A DNA stretch of 64,000 nucleotides from Paenibacillus_AB hodogayensis (GCF_039536325.1 NZ_BAAAYO010000006.1:248001-312000); one strand, 5' to 3'; counted from the first letter of the stretch, positions 26,283-35,416 are shown. Notes: generated from the sequence alone by a model not told the origin. Program-made: numbers and translations.

Positions 26283-27986
26283 TCATTTTTGCTTCGCTTT
26301 CCATTCGTTGACCTGCTTCGTCATCTGTTCCCCGCCGAGCTGGTTCCATTTCTGAACCATGGCGTCGAACGTGTCGAGCGGATCGCCCAGAATGATTTTC
26401 ATGTACGTCTCGTTCAGCAGATCGGACAATGTGCTTGACCGCTGCACCATCAGGTCGGTCGGGATGCTGAAATATTGATCCGGGTACATGGAATTATTCT
26501 TGACGATTTTCTCGGTCAGACTGAGCGAGCCTTCCGGTCCGAACACTTTATACGTTCCCCATTGCGAGGCGTCCCCGCCCATATACTTCTTGACTTGGTC
26601 GTAATAGCCGCTCTGCTCCGGATTCAGCTTGCTCGTATCGCCCGATTTGAGCGCCTGGTTGACCGCCAGAAACGCGTCCAGGTTTTTTCTGGCGCCCCAC
26701 GCCTGCACGTCCATATATTTAAACGTAGCATGCTCCTTGTTCGGGCCGTCGTACATATACTTGAATTCGGCCTTGTCGCCATACAGCTTCTGCACGAACG
26801 AGTCCATTGTCTTGACGAGGGCGTCGGGGTACTTGCTCTTTTTGCTGGCGACCCAGAACGTGCCGATTCCCGAGCTGATCTGCGTCTTGGCCGGCGTGCC
26901 GTCGATCGAAGGCACCTCGAACATTTCCCATTTCGCTTTCGGATCTTTGGCGACCGATTTGCTGAAATAGTTGATCGGATTCGCCATGATGCCGTACACC
27001 ATGCCGACTTTTCCGCCGACGATGTCATCGGTCAGCTGAGAAAGCGTTTTAACGGAAAACTCCTTGTCGATTTCCCCGGCCTTGAACATCTCCTGAAGCT
27101 TGCCGAGCGCCTGCTTCGCTTCCGGCTGGACCGCTCCGTAGACGAGCTTGCTTTTGTCGCGCGGGTCCTCGATCCACATTTTTCCATAGGCGTGGTAGCC
27201 GTTCAGGAAGAAGTTAAGCCCGCCGAATCCGGTAAAGATGCCGCTTGCGCCGTTCGACCCGTTTACGCCGAGACCGACCGTATCGTTCTTGCCGTTTTTG
27301 TCCGGATCGTTGTTTTTGAACGCTTTGGCGATGGCGAGTACGTCATCCATCGTCTTCGGTGCGGACAAGCCGAGATTGTCCAGCCAGTCTTTGCGGATCC
27401 ACAGCATGCCGGCGCCGTCCATCGTGGCGGTCACATACGGCAGCGCCATCAGCTTGCCGTCGAACGTCGAAGCCTTGAGCGTAATGCCGTTATCCTCGTT
27501 CAGCTTGCTCTTGAGCATCGGCGAAGCATATTTCCCGTAAACGTCCGTCAAATCTGCAAGCGAGCCGGCTTCCACCAGCTGCTTGAGCTGCGTGGAGTTG
27601 ACTTTGAAGAAATCGGGCAGGTCGCCGGAGGCGATCGTCACGTTCAGCCGGTCCGTATACCCGGAAGAATCCGTCACCCATACGTTCTTGAGCTGAAAGC
27701 CGTACGTATCCTGCAAAAATTTCGTCCATAGGTTGCTATCGAGGGTGTCCCCGGCCTGGAAAGTCGTGACGTCCGCTTGGGCGCGGACCGTCGTAACCGT
27801 GACGGGCGGATCGTACTTGGCAATCGTCCCCGAACCGGCGACCTGCCCCGGACCTGCCCCTTTTCCCGCGTCCGGATTAAAGCCGGCGGCCGACTCCGGT
27901 GCGGAATTGCCCGAACAAGCCGAAAGGGCGGCTAAAGCTGTCATTGCGATCGCGAGTACGGAAGCGGTTTTGCGTATACCGTGCAT
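26283..27986 (-). CDS. Sugar ABC transporter binding lipoprotein (LipO type)
   Basis: 567-residue lipoprotein (signal with VLAIAMTALAALSACSG) of the long binding-protein class that works with LplB/LplC permeases. Seen are YTDRLNVTIASGDLPDFFKV, KLMALPYVTATMDGAGMLWIRK and WLDNLGLSAPKTMDDVLAIAKAF, here cut into blocks. It would capture an oligosaccharide, perhaps a pectin or hemicellulose fragment, at the cell surface. The ATG at 27986 follows AGGGGGA by 6 bases. It is the first gene of the importer operon. Confidence 0.93.
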   Translation of the reverse strand: MHGIRKTASVLAIAMTALAALSACSGNSAPESAAGFNPDAGKGAGPGQVAGSGTIAKYDPPVTVTTVRAQADVTTFQAGDTLDSNLWTKFLQDTYGFQLKNVWVTDSSGYTDRLNVTIASGDLPDFFKVNSTQLKQLVEAGSLADLTDVYGKYASPMLKSKLNEDNGITLKASTFDGKLMALPYVTATMDGAGMLWIRKDWLDNLGLSAPKTMDDVLAIAKAFKNNDPDKNGKNDTVGLGVNGSNGASGIFTGFGGLNFFLNGYHAYGKMWIEDPRDKSKLVYGAVQPEAKQALGKLQEMFKAGEIDKEFSVKTLSQLTDDIVGGKVGMVYGIMANPINYFSKSVAKDPKAKWEMFEVPSIDGTPAKTQISSGIGTFWVASKKSKYPDALVKTMDSFVQKLYGDKAEFKYMYDGPNKEHATFKYMDVQAWGARKNLDAFLAVNQALKSGDTSKLNPEQSGYYDQVKKYMGGDASQWGTYKVFGPEGSLSLTEKIVKNNSMYPDQYFSIPTDLMVQRSSTLSDLLNETYMKIILGDPLDTFDAMVQKWNQLGGEQMTKQVNEWKAKQK

Positions 27987-28134
27987 CTGGTATCCCCCTA
28001 GAGTACATGATGAATGTTGGCGAGAGGCATTCCTGTACAAAGTCGGCACCTATCCTACTCATCTTCAATGGGCGGGCGCCCGCTGCGCATCGAAGCCGGA
28101 TAGCGTGGCAGAACCTTGACCTGATCCTGCTTCA

Positions 28135-28204
28135 AGTATAGTCAATGGGGCGAAATGATAACTACGGTAAATTTCTTACATGGGAGGCAATCCGTTAACT
28201 TGTT
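28135..28204 (-). promoter_or_regulatory. Upstream region of the importer operon with shared 18-bp motif (copy 2)
   Basis: The gap 27987-28381 holds a minus-strand TATACT (28140-28135) as the best -10 with no good -35, and plus-strand GCAATCCGTTAACTTGTT at 28187-28204, identical to the site before the glycosidase gene but in inverted orientation. Activator-dependent transcription by the AraC-type regulator is inferred. Confidence 0.5.
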
Positions 28205-28289
28205 CACACAGGGCTTCCGGAAAGCCGTTCGATCCGGGAAATACGCGGATTATTGCGACGCAAAGCATGACGGAGCTTGGGCCGGACGC

Positions 28290-28319
28290 CAAAAAGCCCC
28301 GGCTATCGGTGCCGGAGCT
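28290..28319 (-). terminator. Terminator of the sugar isomerase-like gene
   Basis: AGCCCCGGC (28295-28303) pairs with GCCGGAGCT (28311-28319), one mismatch; on the minus strand TTTTTGG follows. It lies 63 bases after the stop at 28382. Confidence 0.75.
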
Positions 28320-28381
28320 CTCGACTTTTGAAGGCGCGTCGTCGGTTCTGAACGCATTAGACCGGACGCGCCTTGGCGGTC

Positions 28382-29884
28382 TTACAGCGTTACGTGCTTC
28401 ATATCCAGCAGCTCGCCGACTTTACGAAACAGGGACGCGTTATGGCCGACCGACATCGCGGAGTGATGGGTCGGCGCTTCGGCAAACCATTGCGTCATAT
28501 AGTCGTCCGGATGCAGGCGGAACCGCACCGGCGTCTGCGTATTGCCGATTCGCATAATCGGCCCGTCGGTCGCCTCTCCTTCGCTGCTGATCAGCTTCAG
28601 CCTGCCATCTCCGGTCTGCGTCACGTTGAGCGTCGTCACCGGCCCTTTCCTCACGGTCGCCTCCACCGATACGCCCGCGCCCTGCTTGCCGTGGTAAAGT
28701 CCCATGCCGCGAAGCACCGGCTTACCCTCGGCTATAGCGATATGGAACGGACCGTCGTGGCCAAGCACAATCGTTTCGTCGTCGTAATCGACTACGACAA
28801 ATTCCGAGAAGCTGCCGCCTTTGCCCAGAATGTCGCATATTTTCATCCCCACCGCCGTTTTCAGATCCCCTTCCCCCGCACAAGGAATACCACGCGCGAG
28901 AAGCAGCGAATGGCCGACGATAAAGCCGCTTTGCAGCTTCTCGTAAACGCCGCCGGGAGCGCCATGGTAATAGTAGGCCAAAGCGTCCAGGTCGTATTCG
29001 CGGACAAGCTTCTCCTGGGCGGCGGCCACTTTGCACGACCATGCCAGCTGCTCGTCCGTCGGCTCTCTCGCGATTTTGTCCGCCGGAGAATCGTCGCTGA
29101 TCCGGAACATGTCGCGGATGTCGTCCAGCTTCGCCTTCGCTTCCCGTTCCGTTACGTCTTTCAGCAGCCGATCCAGATCGCACATTTCCAGCACGACGAC
29201 CTGCAGCCCGGTTTGCGCCTGCACCATCGTAAAATCGCTGTACATGTCGAGCATGCCGCCGTACGTGTTGCCGAGAAAGCCGAATCGCGAGCCGTACAGT
29301 GTCCGGCGAACGGAAGCGGCGGCAATCCATTGCTTGATTTCCCGCCACGAGCGCTCCGCCTCGGGGCGCTCGTGCGTCGTTTCGTTCGTCAGAGACGCCT
29401 CCGGCGTATAATCCAGCCCGAGCAAGCCGTTCACGACCCGGAACGGGATTCCGGCGCGATTGAACGCGTTGGCGAACTCCGGGACCGGACAAGCCCCGCA
29501 ATGGGCCAGCCACTCTCCCGTCGTCGTCCGGTCGTAATCGATCCGCGCGGTCGGCTGCAAATTCAGAAACACAGCAGGCGCCTTGCACCGCTGATGAACC
29601 GGAAGCACGGTCGAGCTGGTCGAATAGGTGGCGGCATGGCAGAAAACGAGATCCACGTTTTGACCATTGAACCATTCCCCCGCCCGCCGACCTTCCTCCT
29701 CGGTGTCGACAAGCCCGTAATGGCGTACGTCCCCCCAGGCCGACATTTGCTTCTCGATAAAACGCCCGTATTCGGACAGCCGTTCCCGCAGCCCCGGAAA
29801 CTGCTCCCAGTAGGCGCGCAGGCCGACGGAATACAGACCGATTCGCGGCCGTTTGACGGGCTTGATCGCTTCTAACGTAGACAT
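28382..29884 (-). CDS. L-fucose/L-arabinose isomerase family protein
   Basis: 500 residues in the AraA/FucI-like fold: RPRIGLYSVGLRAYWEQFPG near the start, VFCHAATYSTSSTVLPVHQ, FGFLGNTYGGMLDMYSDF, GEGDLKTAVGMKICDILG with the metal-ligand type Glu, and VRFRLHPDDYMTQWFAEAPTHHSAMS with a histidine pair near the end. It would interconvert an aldose and ketose in the cytoplasm, but family members in such loci may act on unusual sugars. The ATG at 29884 has GGAG 8 bases upstream. It precedes the importer operon on the same strand but has its own terminator. Confidence 0.82.
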   Translation of the reverse strand: MSTLEAIKPVKRPRIGLYSVGLRAYWEQFPGLRERLSEYGRFIEKQMSAWGDVRHYGLVDTEEEGRRAGEWFNGQNVDLVFCHAATYSTSSTVLPVHQRCKAPAVFLNLQPTARIDYDRTTTGEWLAHCGACPVPEFANAFNRAGIPFRVVNGLLGLDYTPEASLTNETTHERPEAERSWREIKQWIAAASVRRTLYGSRFGFLGNTYGGMLDMYSDFTMVQAQTGLQVVVLEMCDLDRLLKDVTEREAKAKLDDIRDMFRISDDSPADKIAREPTDEQLAWSCKVAAAQEKLVREYDLDALAYYYHGAPGGVYEKLQSGFIVGHSLLLARGIPCAGEGDLKTAVGMKICDILGKGGSFSEFVVVDYDDETIVLGHDGPFHIAIAEGKPVLRGMGLYHGKQGAGVSVEATVRKGPVTTLNVTQTGDGRLKLISSEGEATDGPIMRIGNTQTPVRFRLHPDDYMTQWFAEAPTHHSAMSVGHNASLFRKVGELLDMKHVTL

Positions 29885-30000
29885 CCGCAACACTCCGATC
29901 ATTGAAATATCCGTTCCCCAACCCATTGTAATGGCTTACAGGAAAGAAGACATCCAACGATATTGCTCAAACATACAAGCATGTTGCGGCGGAACAAGCG

Positions 30001-30204
30001 TCATCTTTTAAAAAACTTCGGAGCCTTCTTGATTCCTTCCGTTCCCAGGTAGCTGCCGATGGAAGCCGCCAATGTGCTTGCCGCGACAAATTTAACGACA
30101 TAAAAGATCCCCGAACCGAGGAGCAGGTCCAAAAGGATGAATGTTTTGATGGTGGAGCCTCTTATCATCAGAACGACTACTGTTCTGCTCTTATTCATAT
30201 GCAT
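30001..30204 (-). CDS. Small hypothetical membrane protein
   Basis: About 67 residues; basic start (NKSRTVVVLMIRGS), one or two hydrophobic segments (TFILLDLLLGSGIFYVVKFV and TLAASIGSYLG), then a basic tail GIKKAPKFFKR. No family recognised. Three start codons are close together (30207 GTG, 30204 ATG, 30198 ATG) with AAGG nearby, so the exact start is open. It lies after the germination operon on the same strand, 110 bases from gerC. Confidence 0.5.
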   Translation of the reverse strand: MHMNKSRTVVVLMIRGSTIKTFILLDLLLGSGIFYVVKFVAASTLAASIGSYLGTEGIKKAPKFFKR

Positions 30205-30246
30205 CACGCCTTCATGGTTATAAAGGAGAATATGATGCGCCGACTT

Positions 30247-30304
30247 GGCCCTATTCTTTATCTTCGGCGATGCGATTGAATAGGGCCGGTAGTCGGTCCG
30301 GCCC
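30247..30304 (-). terminator. Hairpins after the germination operon
   Basis: GGGCCGG (30283-30289) pairs with CCGGCCC (30298-30304), followed on the minus strand by TATTC. A second inverted repeat GGCCCTATTC/GAATAGGGCC (30247-30256, 30278-30287) overlaps it as an alternative fold. It lies 10 bases after the gerC stop. Confidence 0.55.
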
Positions 30305-30313
30305 TCGCCGAGC

Positions 30314-31453
30314 TTACATAATGAAATTGGAATGGTCGATCCGGGAATGAACGGTCACATCGAACTCGACGTCGGCATAGCGCTCGACCCAGTCGTCCTT
30401 CAACGCTTTCCATTGCTTGGGATACTTGCGGTGAATGCGCTCGCCGATACCGAGCAGATCGGTTTTGTGCTTTTGGGAATAACGGACAAATTGGCGGATT
30501 TCTTCGGCGATCGAAGCGTTCAATTGGAATTCCCATTGACCGACCGACTCCGTTGTAATCTCGAATTCCCTGCAAGGCAAGCTCGTAATATTCAAGTCGG
30601 CATTGATATCGATGCCTACGCGCGGCTTTCCATTCGCGTCGAAATCGGTATGTACGGTTACCGAGCTAGCAATATTCTCGAATGTAATCGTCTGTCCGGA
30701 CGAACCGCAACCGATCGATTCGACGGAGCCGCTCATCTGATTGCTTGCCCGAAGGAATCCTTTCGTTTCCGCTCCGCGCATAAGACCCGCCAGACGATCT
30801 CCGTGAAAGGCGTACAAGCCGTTGGCCTCCAGCACCGGCTTTCCGCCCTCGGAAGGATCGGCCGCCTTTGCGATGGCCGGGATGGTTACATCCTTGTATC
30901 CGTTGATAAGTTCCTGGTACACTTCGATCAGCTTCGTCTCCCGGGTGGAGGCGGTTACCTCTCCGCCTTCGACCAAACCTCGCAGCACCTGCGACGAGAT
31001 CGAAGCGCTGGGCGAGGCGACGCTCATCGTCTCGTACGCTTTGCCTTCCGTAATATACAGCAGCGTGGAATTGCGAATTTGCCTCAATCGGCGAATAGCG
31101 TCAATATGCTTTGCAATCCCCTGCTTGGCGACGTCCTTGCTCAGCAGGATAACGGTCGTATGCCCCCACAGCAGCGTACGATCGGATTTGTTGCGCATCA
31201 GACGAGCTGCCTCGAACAAACTTTCGCTTTCATAGGACAAGAAAAACTTATCGTTTTGCATCCCTTTGGGCTGCTGCCCGCTTGGCGTAAGTTTGGCGAT
31301 TTCGGCCGTCAGCAGGAGGCGCCCTTCCTCCCCCTGATCAAGGGCGATGGAATGTACGATATGGATTTCGTTCAGCTCCACATTGCCTTTGCAGCCAGTC
31401 GCGAAAAGCAAAACCGCCAGCAGCAAGAGCCGGGACGGCACGCGCGCGTTCAT
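30314..31453 (-). CDS. gerC: Ger(x)C family spore germination lipoprotein
   Basis: 379-residue C subunit of a GerA-type nutrient receptor, lipid-anchored to the spore inner membrane (signal LLLLAVLLFATGC, lipobox FATGC). Family marks are NVELNEIHIVHSIALDQGEE, LLWGHTTVILLSKDVAKQGI, and a C-terminal region with RKYPKQWKALKDDWVERYAD. Its ATG overlaps the gerA stop in an ATGA arrangement at 31450-31453. The same frame is open further upstream but overlaps gerA and is not used. It is the third gene of a B-A-C ordered operon. Confidence 0.93.
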   Translation of the reverse strand: MNARVPSRLLLLAVLLFATGCKGNVELNEIHIVHSIALDQGEEGRLLLTAEIAKLTPSGQQPKGMQNDKFFLSYESESLFEAARLMRNKSDRTLLWGHTTVILLSKDVAKQGIAKHIDAIRRLRQIRNSTLLYITEGKAYETMSVASPSASISSQVLRGLVEGGEVTASTRETKLIEVYQELINGYKDVTIPAIAKAADPSEGGKPVLEANGLYAFHGDRLAGLMRGAETKGFLRASNQMSGSVESIGCGSSGQTITFENIASSVTVHTDFDANGKPRVGIDINADLNITSLPCREFEITTESVGQWEFQLNASIAEEIRQFVRYSQKHKTDLLGIGERIHRKYPKQWKALKDDWVERYADVEFDVTVHSRIDHSNFIM

Positions 31454-32895
31454 CGTCCCGACCTGCCCCGGAACCTCATCCGCCTCAGCGGCTGGAACAA
31501 GGCCGGGCGCTTGTTGTTGAGCGTAGCCGGGCGACGCACGACGATATCGCTCAGCTCTTCGAGATTGAATGGGGCGGCCGGAGCAAAATACGGCACCCCG
31601 AAAGACCGCAAGGACGCCAAATACGTCATCAGCATAATGATGCCGACCATAATGCCTACATACCCGAGGATGGAGGCGAACAGCGTCATCCCGAATTGGA
31701 TCATGCGCACGACGTAGTTCATCGCCGTAGGAGGCAGCGTAAATGTGGCGATGCCGGTCAGCGCGGCCACGATTACCATAATCGGCGAGACGATGCCTGC
31801 CTGCACGGCGGCCTGTCCGAGAATCAGCGCCCCGACGATGCTGACGGCCTGCCCGACCTGCTTCGGCATCCGTACGCCTGCCTCGCGCATGATTTCGAAG
31901 GCGATCATCATCGTGAAGCTTTCCACGACCGCCGGGAACGGCACCGGCTCTTTCGCCGAGGCGATGCTTTGCAAGAGAGGCGTGGGGACCAATTCCTGAT
32001 GGAAGGTGACCGTCGCTACGTAGAAGGCCGGAAGCAGCATACCGATCACCGCGCATAGCAGACGGAGCATGCGGATGCTGGAGCTGATGTAATAGTTCCA
32101 GGCGTAATCCTCGCTCACCTGAAAAGCTTGGAGGAAGACGAAGGGCGCGATCAGCGCGAATGGGCTGCCTTGCACGAGAATGGCGATGCGGCCTTCCATC
32201 AAGGCAGCGACTACGCGGTCCGGTCTTTCCGTCGATTCGATTAGCGGAAACAGCGTGCCCCGGTTATCGGTTATCCACTCTTCGATATAGTTCGTTCCTA
32301 TGACGGCATCGGCGGGAATTTCGGCGAGGCGCCGGTGCACCTCGTTCAGCAGATGCGGATTGACGATGCCGCCGCACGACAAAACCGCTAGCTTTAGCTC
32401 GCTCACCGTCCCGACTTCTTTATATTCCACCTTCAGATCCGCGGACGGGCAATAGTAGCGCACCAAAGCGATATTGTTGCGGAACGATTCCGTGAATCCG
32501 CTGCGCGGGCCTTTTACGGTCGATTCGCTGGCCGGCTCCTCCACGCTTCTCAGCTCTACGCCCAGAGTGTCCAGAGCGATCGCGCTCTTCTCCCCGTGCA
32601 CAAGCATCACTGTCATGCCGGAAGCCAGCTCTCGGGCTATATCTCTGATTGCGCGAATGCCGCTCTGTATGCGATACGGCTGCAATCCCGAATGATGACT
32701 GCGGTATAAGGCAAGCAGCCGTTCCAGCTTCGTATCGTCGGTGAGCCCCTCCAGATAGCAAAAGGTGACCGTTCCCTTCTTCCCGTCGTCAAGATCGATC
32801 ATGACCAGATCCTGCGTCTGCTGCATCCGATCGAGCAAGAGCCGTTTGTTGTCCTCGCTGTCGGACGACAGCTCCTGCGGCTTATCCCGTACCAT
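31450..32895 (-). CDS. gerA: GerA family spore germination protein (A subunit)
   Basis: 481 residues. A large cytoplasmic N-terminal part (about 1-260) contains AVLSCGGIVNPHLLNEVHRRL and YIEEWITDNRGTLFPLIEST; then ALMEGRIAILVQGSPFALIAPFVFLQAF leads into about five membrane helices with PTPLLQSIASAKEPVPFPAVVE, the hallmark of the family, here split. It forms the germinant-responsive channel together with the B and C subunits. The start at 32895 follows GGGAGGAGG and overlaps the gerB end by 14 bases. Usual length, no damage seen. Confidence 0.94.
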   Translation of the reverse strand: MVRDKPQELSSDSEDNKRLLLDRMQQTQDLVMIDLDDGKKGTVTFCYLEGLTDDTKLERLLALYRSHHSGLQPYRIQSGIRAIRDIARELASGMTVMLVHGEKSAIALDTLGVELRSVEEPASESTVKGPRSGFTESFRNNIALVRYYCPSADLKVEYKEVGTVSELKLAVLSCGGIVNPHLLNEVHRRLAEIPADAVIGTNYIEEWITDNRGTLFPLIESTERPDRVVAALMEGRIAILVQGSPFALIAPFVFLQAFQVSEDYAWNYYISSSIRMLRLLCAVIGMLLPAFYVATVTFHQELVPTPLLQSIASAKEPVPFPAVVESFTMMIAFEIMREAGVRMPKQVGQAVSIVGALILGQAAVQAGIVSPIMVIVAALTGIATFTLPPTAMNYVVRMIQFGMTLFASILGYVGIMVGIIMLMTYLASLRSFGVPYFAPAAPFNLEELSDIVVRRPATLNNKRPALFQPLRRMRFRGRSGR

Positions 32896-33997
32896 ATTGC
32901 CCCTCCTCCCGATTGTTCGCCTTCTGCTTTACCCAGGCCGCACCCAACAGCAGCGAGGGAAGGAGCAGTTGGAACAGAACAAAATACCAGGCTTGCTTAT
33001 CGTAGAAGCTCGCCAACTCGATCAAGCCCCACACTTTATATTTGGAGCACACGACCAGACTCGCGGCCATCGGTACGATGAACAAGCGCGGGCGGCTTAG
33101 CTTTAGCCAATCTGTCATCCCCTTCAGCGCCGACCAGAAATAGACGGTAATCTTGATAAAGCAGCTCATTACCCAAACGACGATCAAAGCGGCATCCAGT
33201 CTCTCGATATTGCGGAACAGCTTAATGTTTTGAATAAGACTGATGCTCGGATACGTAAACGTGCTCGTCGTTTTCCCGCCAAAGACAATCGTGCAGCCGA
33301 CGACGGACAGCATCAACAAGCAGCCGGTAATGCCGACGCCGGCGATCGCCCAGCGAACCGTCTTTTTCGAACGCTTCACATGCTTAAGAATCATCGAGAC
33401 GATCATCAGATCTCCGAACCATGACGAGACCGCCACCGTTCCCTTCAGCGGCTGCAGCAAACCATTTTCCAAGACGGGCAGCAAATATTCGGGATGATAC
33501 TGATTGCCTAGCATCACATAGATGGTCAGGAATGTCGCGATCGTCACGGCCAAAATAATGAGGGACACGCGCGCAAAAACTTCCAGCCCGTGATAAACCG
33601 CATACGCGCACATGATGACGCCGGCAATCAGATACCAGTTCTGGGGAATCATCGGATTCAGTGCAATGATGAAAAATTGGGCAAACTCGCGCAGCACCCA
33701 TGACGTCAAATCGAGTAAATAGCAAATAAAAGCAAAAGCGAGCAAGCCCCCGAACCATCGTCCGAACACTTCGCGGCATATTTCGATCAGATTTTTGTCG
33801 GGATGCAGCTTGTTGAGCTGCAAAAATACGAATAGATTCAACAATCCGATCGCGCAGCCGACCATCACAAGCAGCCACGAATCCCGCTCGGCATAATGGG
33901 ACAGCGTGGCCGGAGCGTATAAGCTCGAGGTGCCGACGGTAGATATGACGATCAAAGCCATCAGCTGTTGGTTGGAAATGACAGTCCCGCGCTCCAT
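32882..33997 (-). CDS. gerB: Endospore germination permease (B subunit)
   Basis: 371-residue permease of the amino acid/polyamine transporter-like fold with about ten membrane helices; it binds the germinant in GerA-type receptors. N-terminal ISNQQLMALIVISTVGTSSL and later WVLREFAQFFIIALNPMIPQ are typical. The ATG at 33997 has GGAAG 9 bases upstream; the longer frame up to 34105 is not needed. It is the first gene of the operon (order B-A-C, in contrast to the classic A-B-C), behind a sigma-G-like promoter at 34107-34136. Confidence 0.92.
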   Translation of the reverse strand: MERGTVISNQQLMALIVISTVGTSSLYAPATLSHYAERDSWLLVMVGCAIGLLNLFVFLQLNKLHPDKNLIEICREVFGRWFGGLLAFAFICYLLDLTSWVLREFAQFFIIALNPMIPQNWYLIAGVIMCAYAVYHGLEVFARVSLIILAVTIATFLTIYVMLGNQYHPEYLLPVLENGLLQPLKGTVAVSSWFGDLMIVSMILKHVKRSKKTVRWAIAGVGITGCLLMLSVVGCTIVFGGKTTSTFTYPSISLIQNIKLFRNIERLDAALIVVWVMSCFIKITVYFWSALKGMTDWLKLSRPRLFIVPMAASLVVCSKYKVWGLIELASFYDKQAWYFVLFQLLLPSLLLGAAWVKQKANNREEGQYGTG

Positions 33998-34106
33998 AGC
34001 GTATGTCTTCCTTTCCCTCTTACAAACACAGAGCCGTACGTCGTACTCGGAAGCTTCGGGCCTTTGACGAAATCGCTTAAAAGGTCTGACAAGGTACGAG
34101 TACACT

Positions 34107-34136
34107 CAGTATGCGCCAGCCGTTGTAAATTATGCC
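34107..34136 (-). promoter_or_regulatory. Sigma-G-like promoter of the germination operon
   Basis: Minus strand GGCATA (34136-34131), 17 bases, CATACTG (34113-34107), close to the forespore sigma-G consensus TGmATA-N17/18-CATACTA. It lies 110 bases before the gerB start. Forespore expression is expected for receptor operons. Confidence 0.65.
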
Positions 34137-34188
34137 TTGCATAAAAGGGGAGAAAGAACGGGAAACTGAGCATGGGAAGGTGTCTTTC

Positions 34189-34395
34189 ATGAAATTTAAC
34201 GCTTTCGTGTGGGCATACTTGTTCAGCGGCTGCTGGCTTCTGCTCATGATCCGTTACGTTCCTCATAACGAAGTATACTTGACGTTCGCCCCGCGGCCTT
34301 GGACCTTTATCGTCGTGAACGGCATTACGCACGGGCCCATCCTGCTATCGCTCGTAGCCGCCGACTGGTACAGCCGGAAAACCAAAAAACGCTAA
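34189..34395 (+). CDS. Small two-helix membrane protein
   Basis: 68 residues from the ATG at 34189 with GGAAGGTG 6 bases upstream. Two hydrophobic stretches: FVWAYLFSGCWLLLMI and FIVVNGITHGPILLSLVAAD, with a basic C-terminus (YSRKTKKR). No family recognised. It is divergent from the germination operon, and its stop codon lies within a hairpin. Confidence 0.6.
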   Translation: MKFNAFVWAYLFSGCWLLLMIRYVPHNEVYLTFAPRPWTFIVVNGITHGPILLSLVAADWYSRKTKKR

Positions 34396-34421
34396 CTCCT
34401 CCGAAGAATGGGGTTAGCGTT
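34388..34421 (+). terminator. Hairpin overlapping the stop of the small membrane protein
   Basis: AACGCTAACTCC (34388-34399) pairs with GGGGTTAGCGTT (34410-34421), one mismatch. No long T-tract follows. It lies between convergent genes and may act on both. Confidence 0.6.
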
Positions 34422-34465
34422 AAGTCAGTGCGTAAAAAGAAAGCGCTACTATCGCCGCAAGCAGT

Positions 34466-35377
34466 TCAGGCATGAATACCGCCGCCGTTATTGTTCGTTT
34501 CCGAACGCGCAGCCTTGGATCCGTATGGCGATTGCCGCTCCTCCCTGCGCCGCTCCGGTCTGTCGAATGCGAGCGCCGCATTGATTTCCCCGCCGATCAT
34601 CACGATCATCGCGCTCATATAGAGCCAGATCAACAGCACGATAATCCCGCCGAGACTGCCGTACGTTTTCGTATAGGTGCCGAAGTTATTGACATAGAAG
34701 GAAAAACCCGCCGACGTGACGAGCAAACCGAACGTCGTAAACAACGTGCCGGGAACCGCCTCGCGGATCGCCATCTTCCGGTCCGGTACGATCCAATACA
34801 GCAGGAGGAACACGACGGCCAGCGCCACAATCGGAAGCGCATAGCGGGCGATTCCCCACATGGCCTCGAAGCTGCCGGAGTAATCGGCCAATTGAAACAC
34901 GTACCCGCTGATCGCTTTGCCGAAAATAAGCAGCCCCATGACGAACGGAATGAAGACGGCAAGCAGCACGGTCGACAGCACGGCCAACCCCCGCACTTTC
35001 CAGAAGGGCCGGCTTTCCTGGCGGTCGTACGCCTTGTTCAAGCCTTTAATCAAAGCGTTCATGCCGTTGGAGGCCGCCCAGATCGTCGTCAGCATGCCGA
35101 TCGACATGAGCGTGCCGCTGCGGTTGGCCGTGACCTCGGCGATAATATCGCTGACCGTATTCCCCGTCTCCCCGGGCAGTACAAGAATCAAATCTTCCAT
35201 AAAATCGTCGCTCGACAAATTAGCGAACCCGATCAGACTGACGACGAAGATCAAGAACGGAAAAAAAGCGAGCACGCTGTAGTAGCTGAGCTGAGCGCCC
35301 AGCGCCGCCACCTCGTCCTCCCGGCAGCGCTTCAGCAGCGCCTTGACCAATTGCTTCGTCTTGTCCATGCGCTTCAT
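34466..35377 (-). CDS. YihY/BrkB family membrane protein
   Basis: 303 residues with six predicted membrane helices: AALGAQLSYYSVLAFFPFLI at the start, TIWAASNGMNALIKGLNKAYD, RPFWKVRGLAVLSTVLLAVF, WIVPDRKMAIREAVPGTLF, and GSLGGIIVLLIWLYMSAMIV with GGEINAAL at the end, the standard UPF0761 pattern. The family is wrongly known as a ribonuclease BN; its true role (perhaps a flippase or transporter) is unsettled. A charged tail follows (RPERRREERQ). It begins 95 bases after the SDR gene's stop, behind a terminator. Confidence 0.92.
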   Translation of the reverse strand: MKRMDKTKQLVKALLKRCREDEVAALGAQLSYYSVLAFFPFLIFVVSLIGFANLSSDDFMEDLILVLPGETGNTVSDIIAEVTANRSGTLMSIGMLTTIWAASNGMNALIKGLNKAYDRQESRPFWKVRGLAVLSTVLLAVFIPFVMGLLIFGKAISGYVFQLADYSGSFEAMWGIARYALPIVALAVVFLLLYWIVPDRKMAIREAVPGTLFTTFGLLVTSAGFSFYVNNFGTYTKTYGSLGGIIVLLIWLYMSAMIVMIGGEINAALAFDRPERRREERQSPYGSKAARSETNNNGGGIHA

Positions 35378-35396
35378 ACGATAGCCCCCTCCCGGT

Positions 35397-35416
35397 AAAA
35401 AGCGAAACCGCTTTTT
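35397..35416 (-). terminator. Terminator after the UPF0316-SDR gene pair
   Basis: AAAAAGCG (35397-35404) pairs with CGCTTTTT (35409-35416), loop AAAC, with A and T runs that give a T-tract on either strand. It follows the SDR stop at 35473. Confidence 0.75.

Noticed and set aside
28373..29875. A 500-codon open frame antisense to the isomerase-like gene
   Set aside because: It mirrors the isomerase gene almost exactly, has no ribosome binding site, and its translation is Arg/His/Pro-rich nonsense. Long antisense frames are common in this GC-rich DNA.
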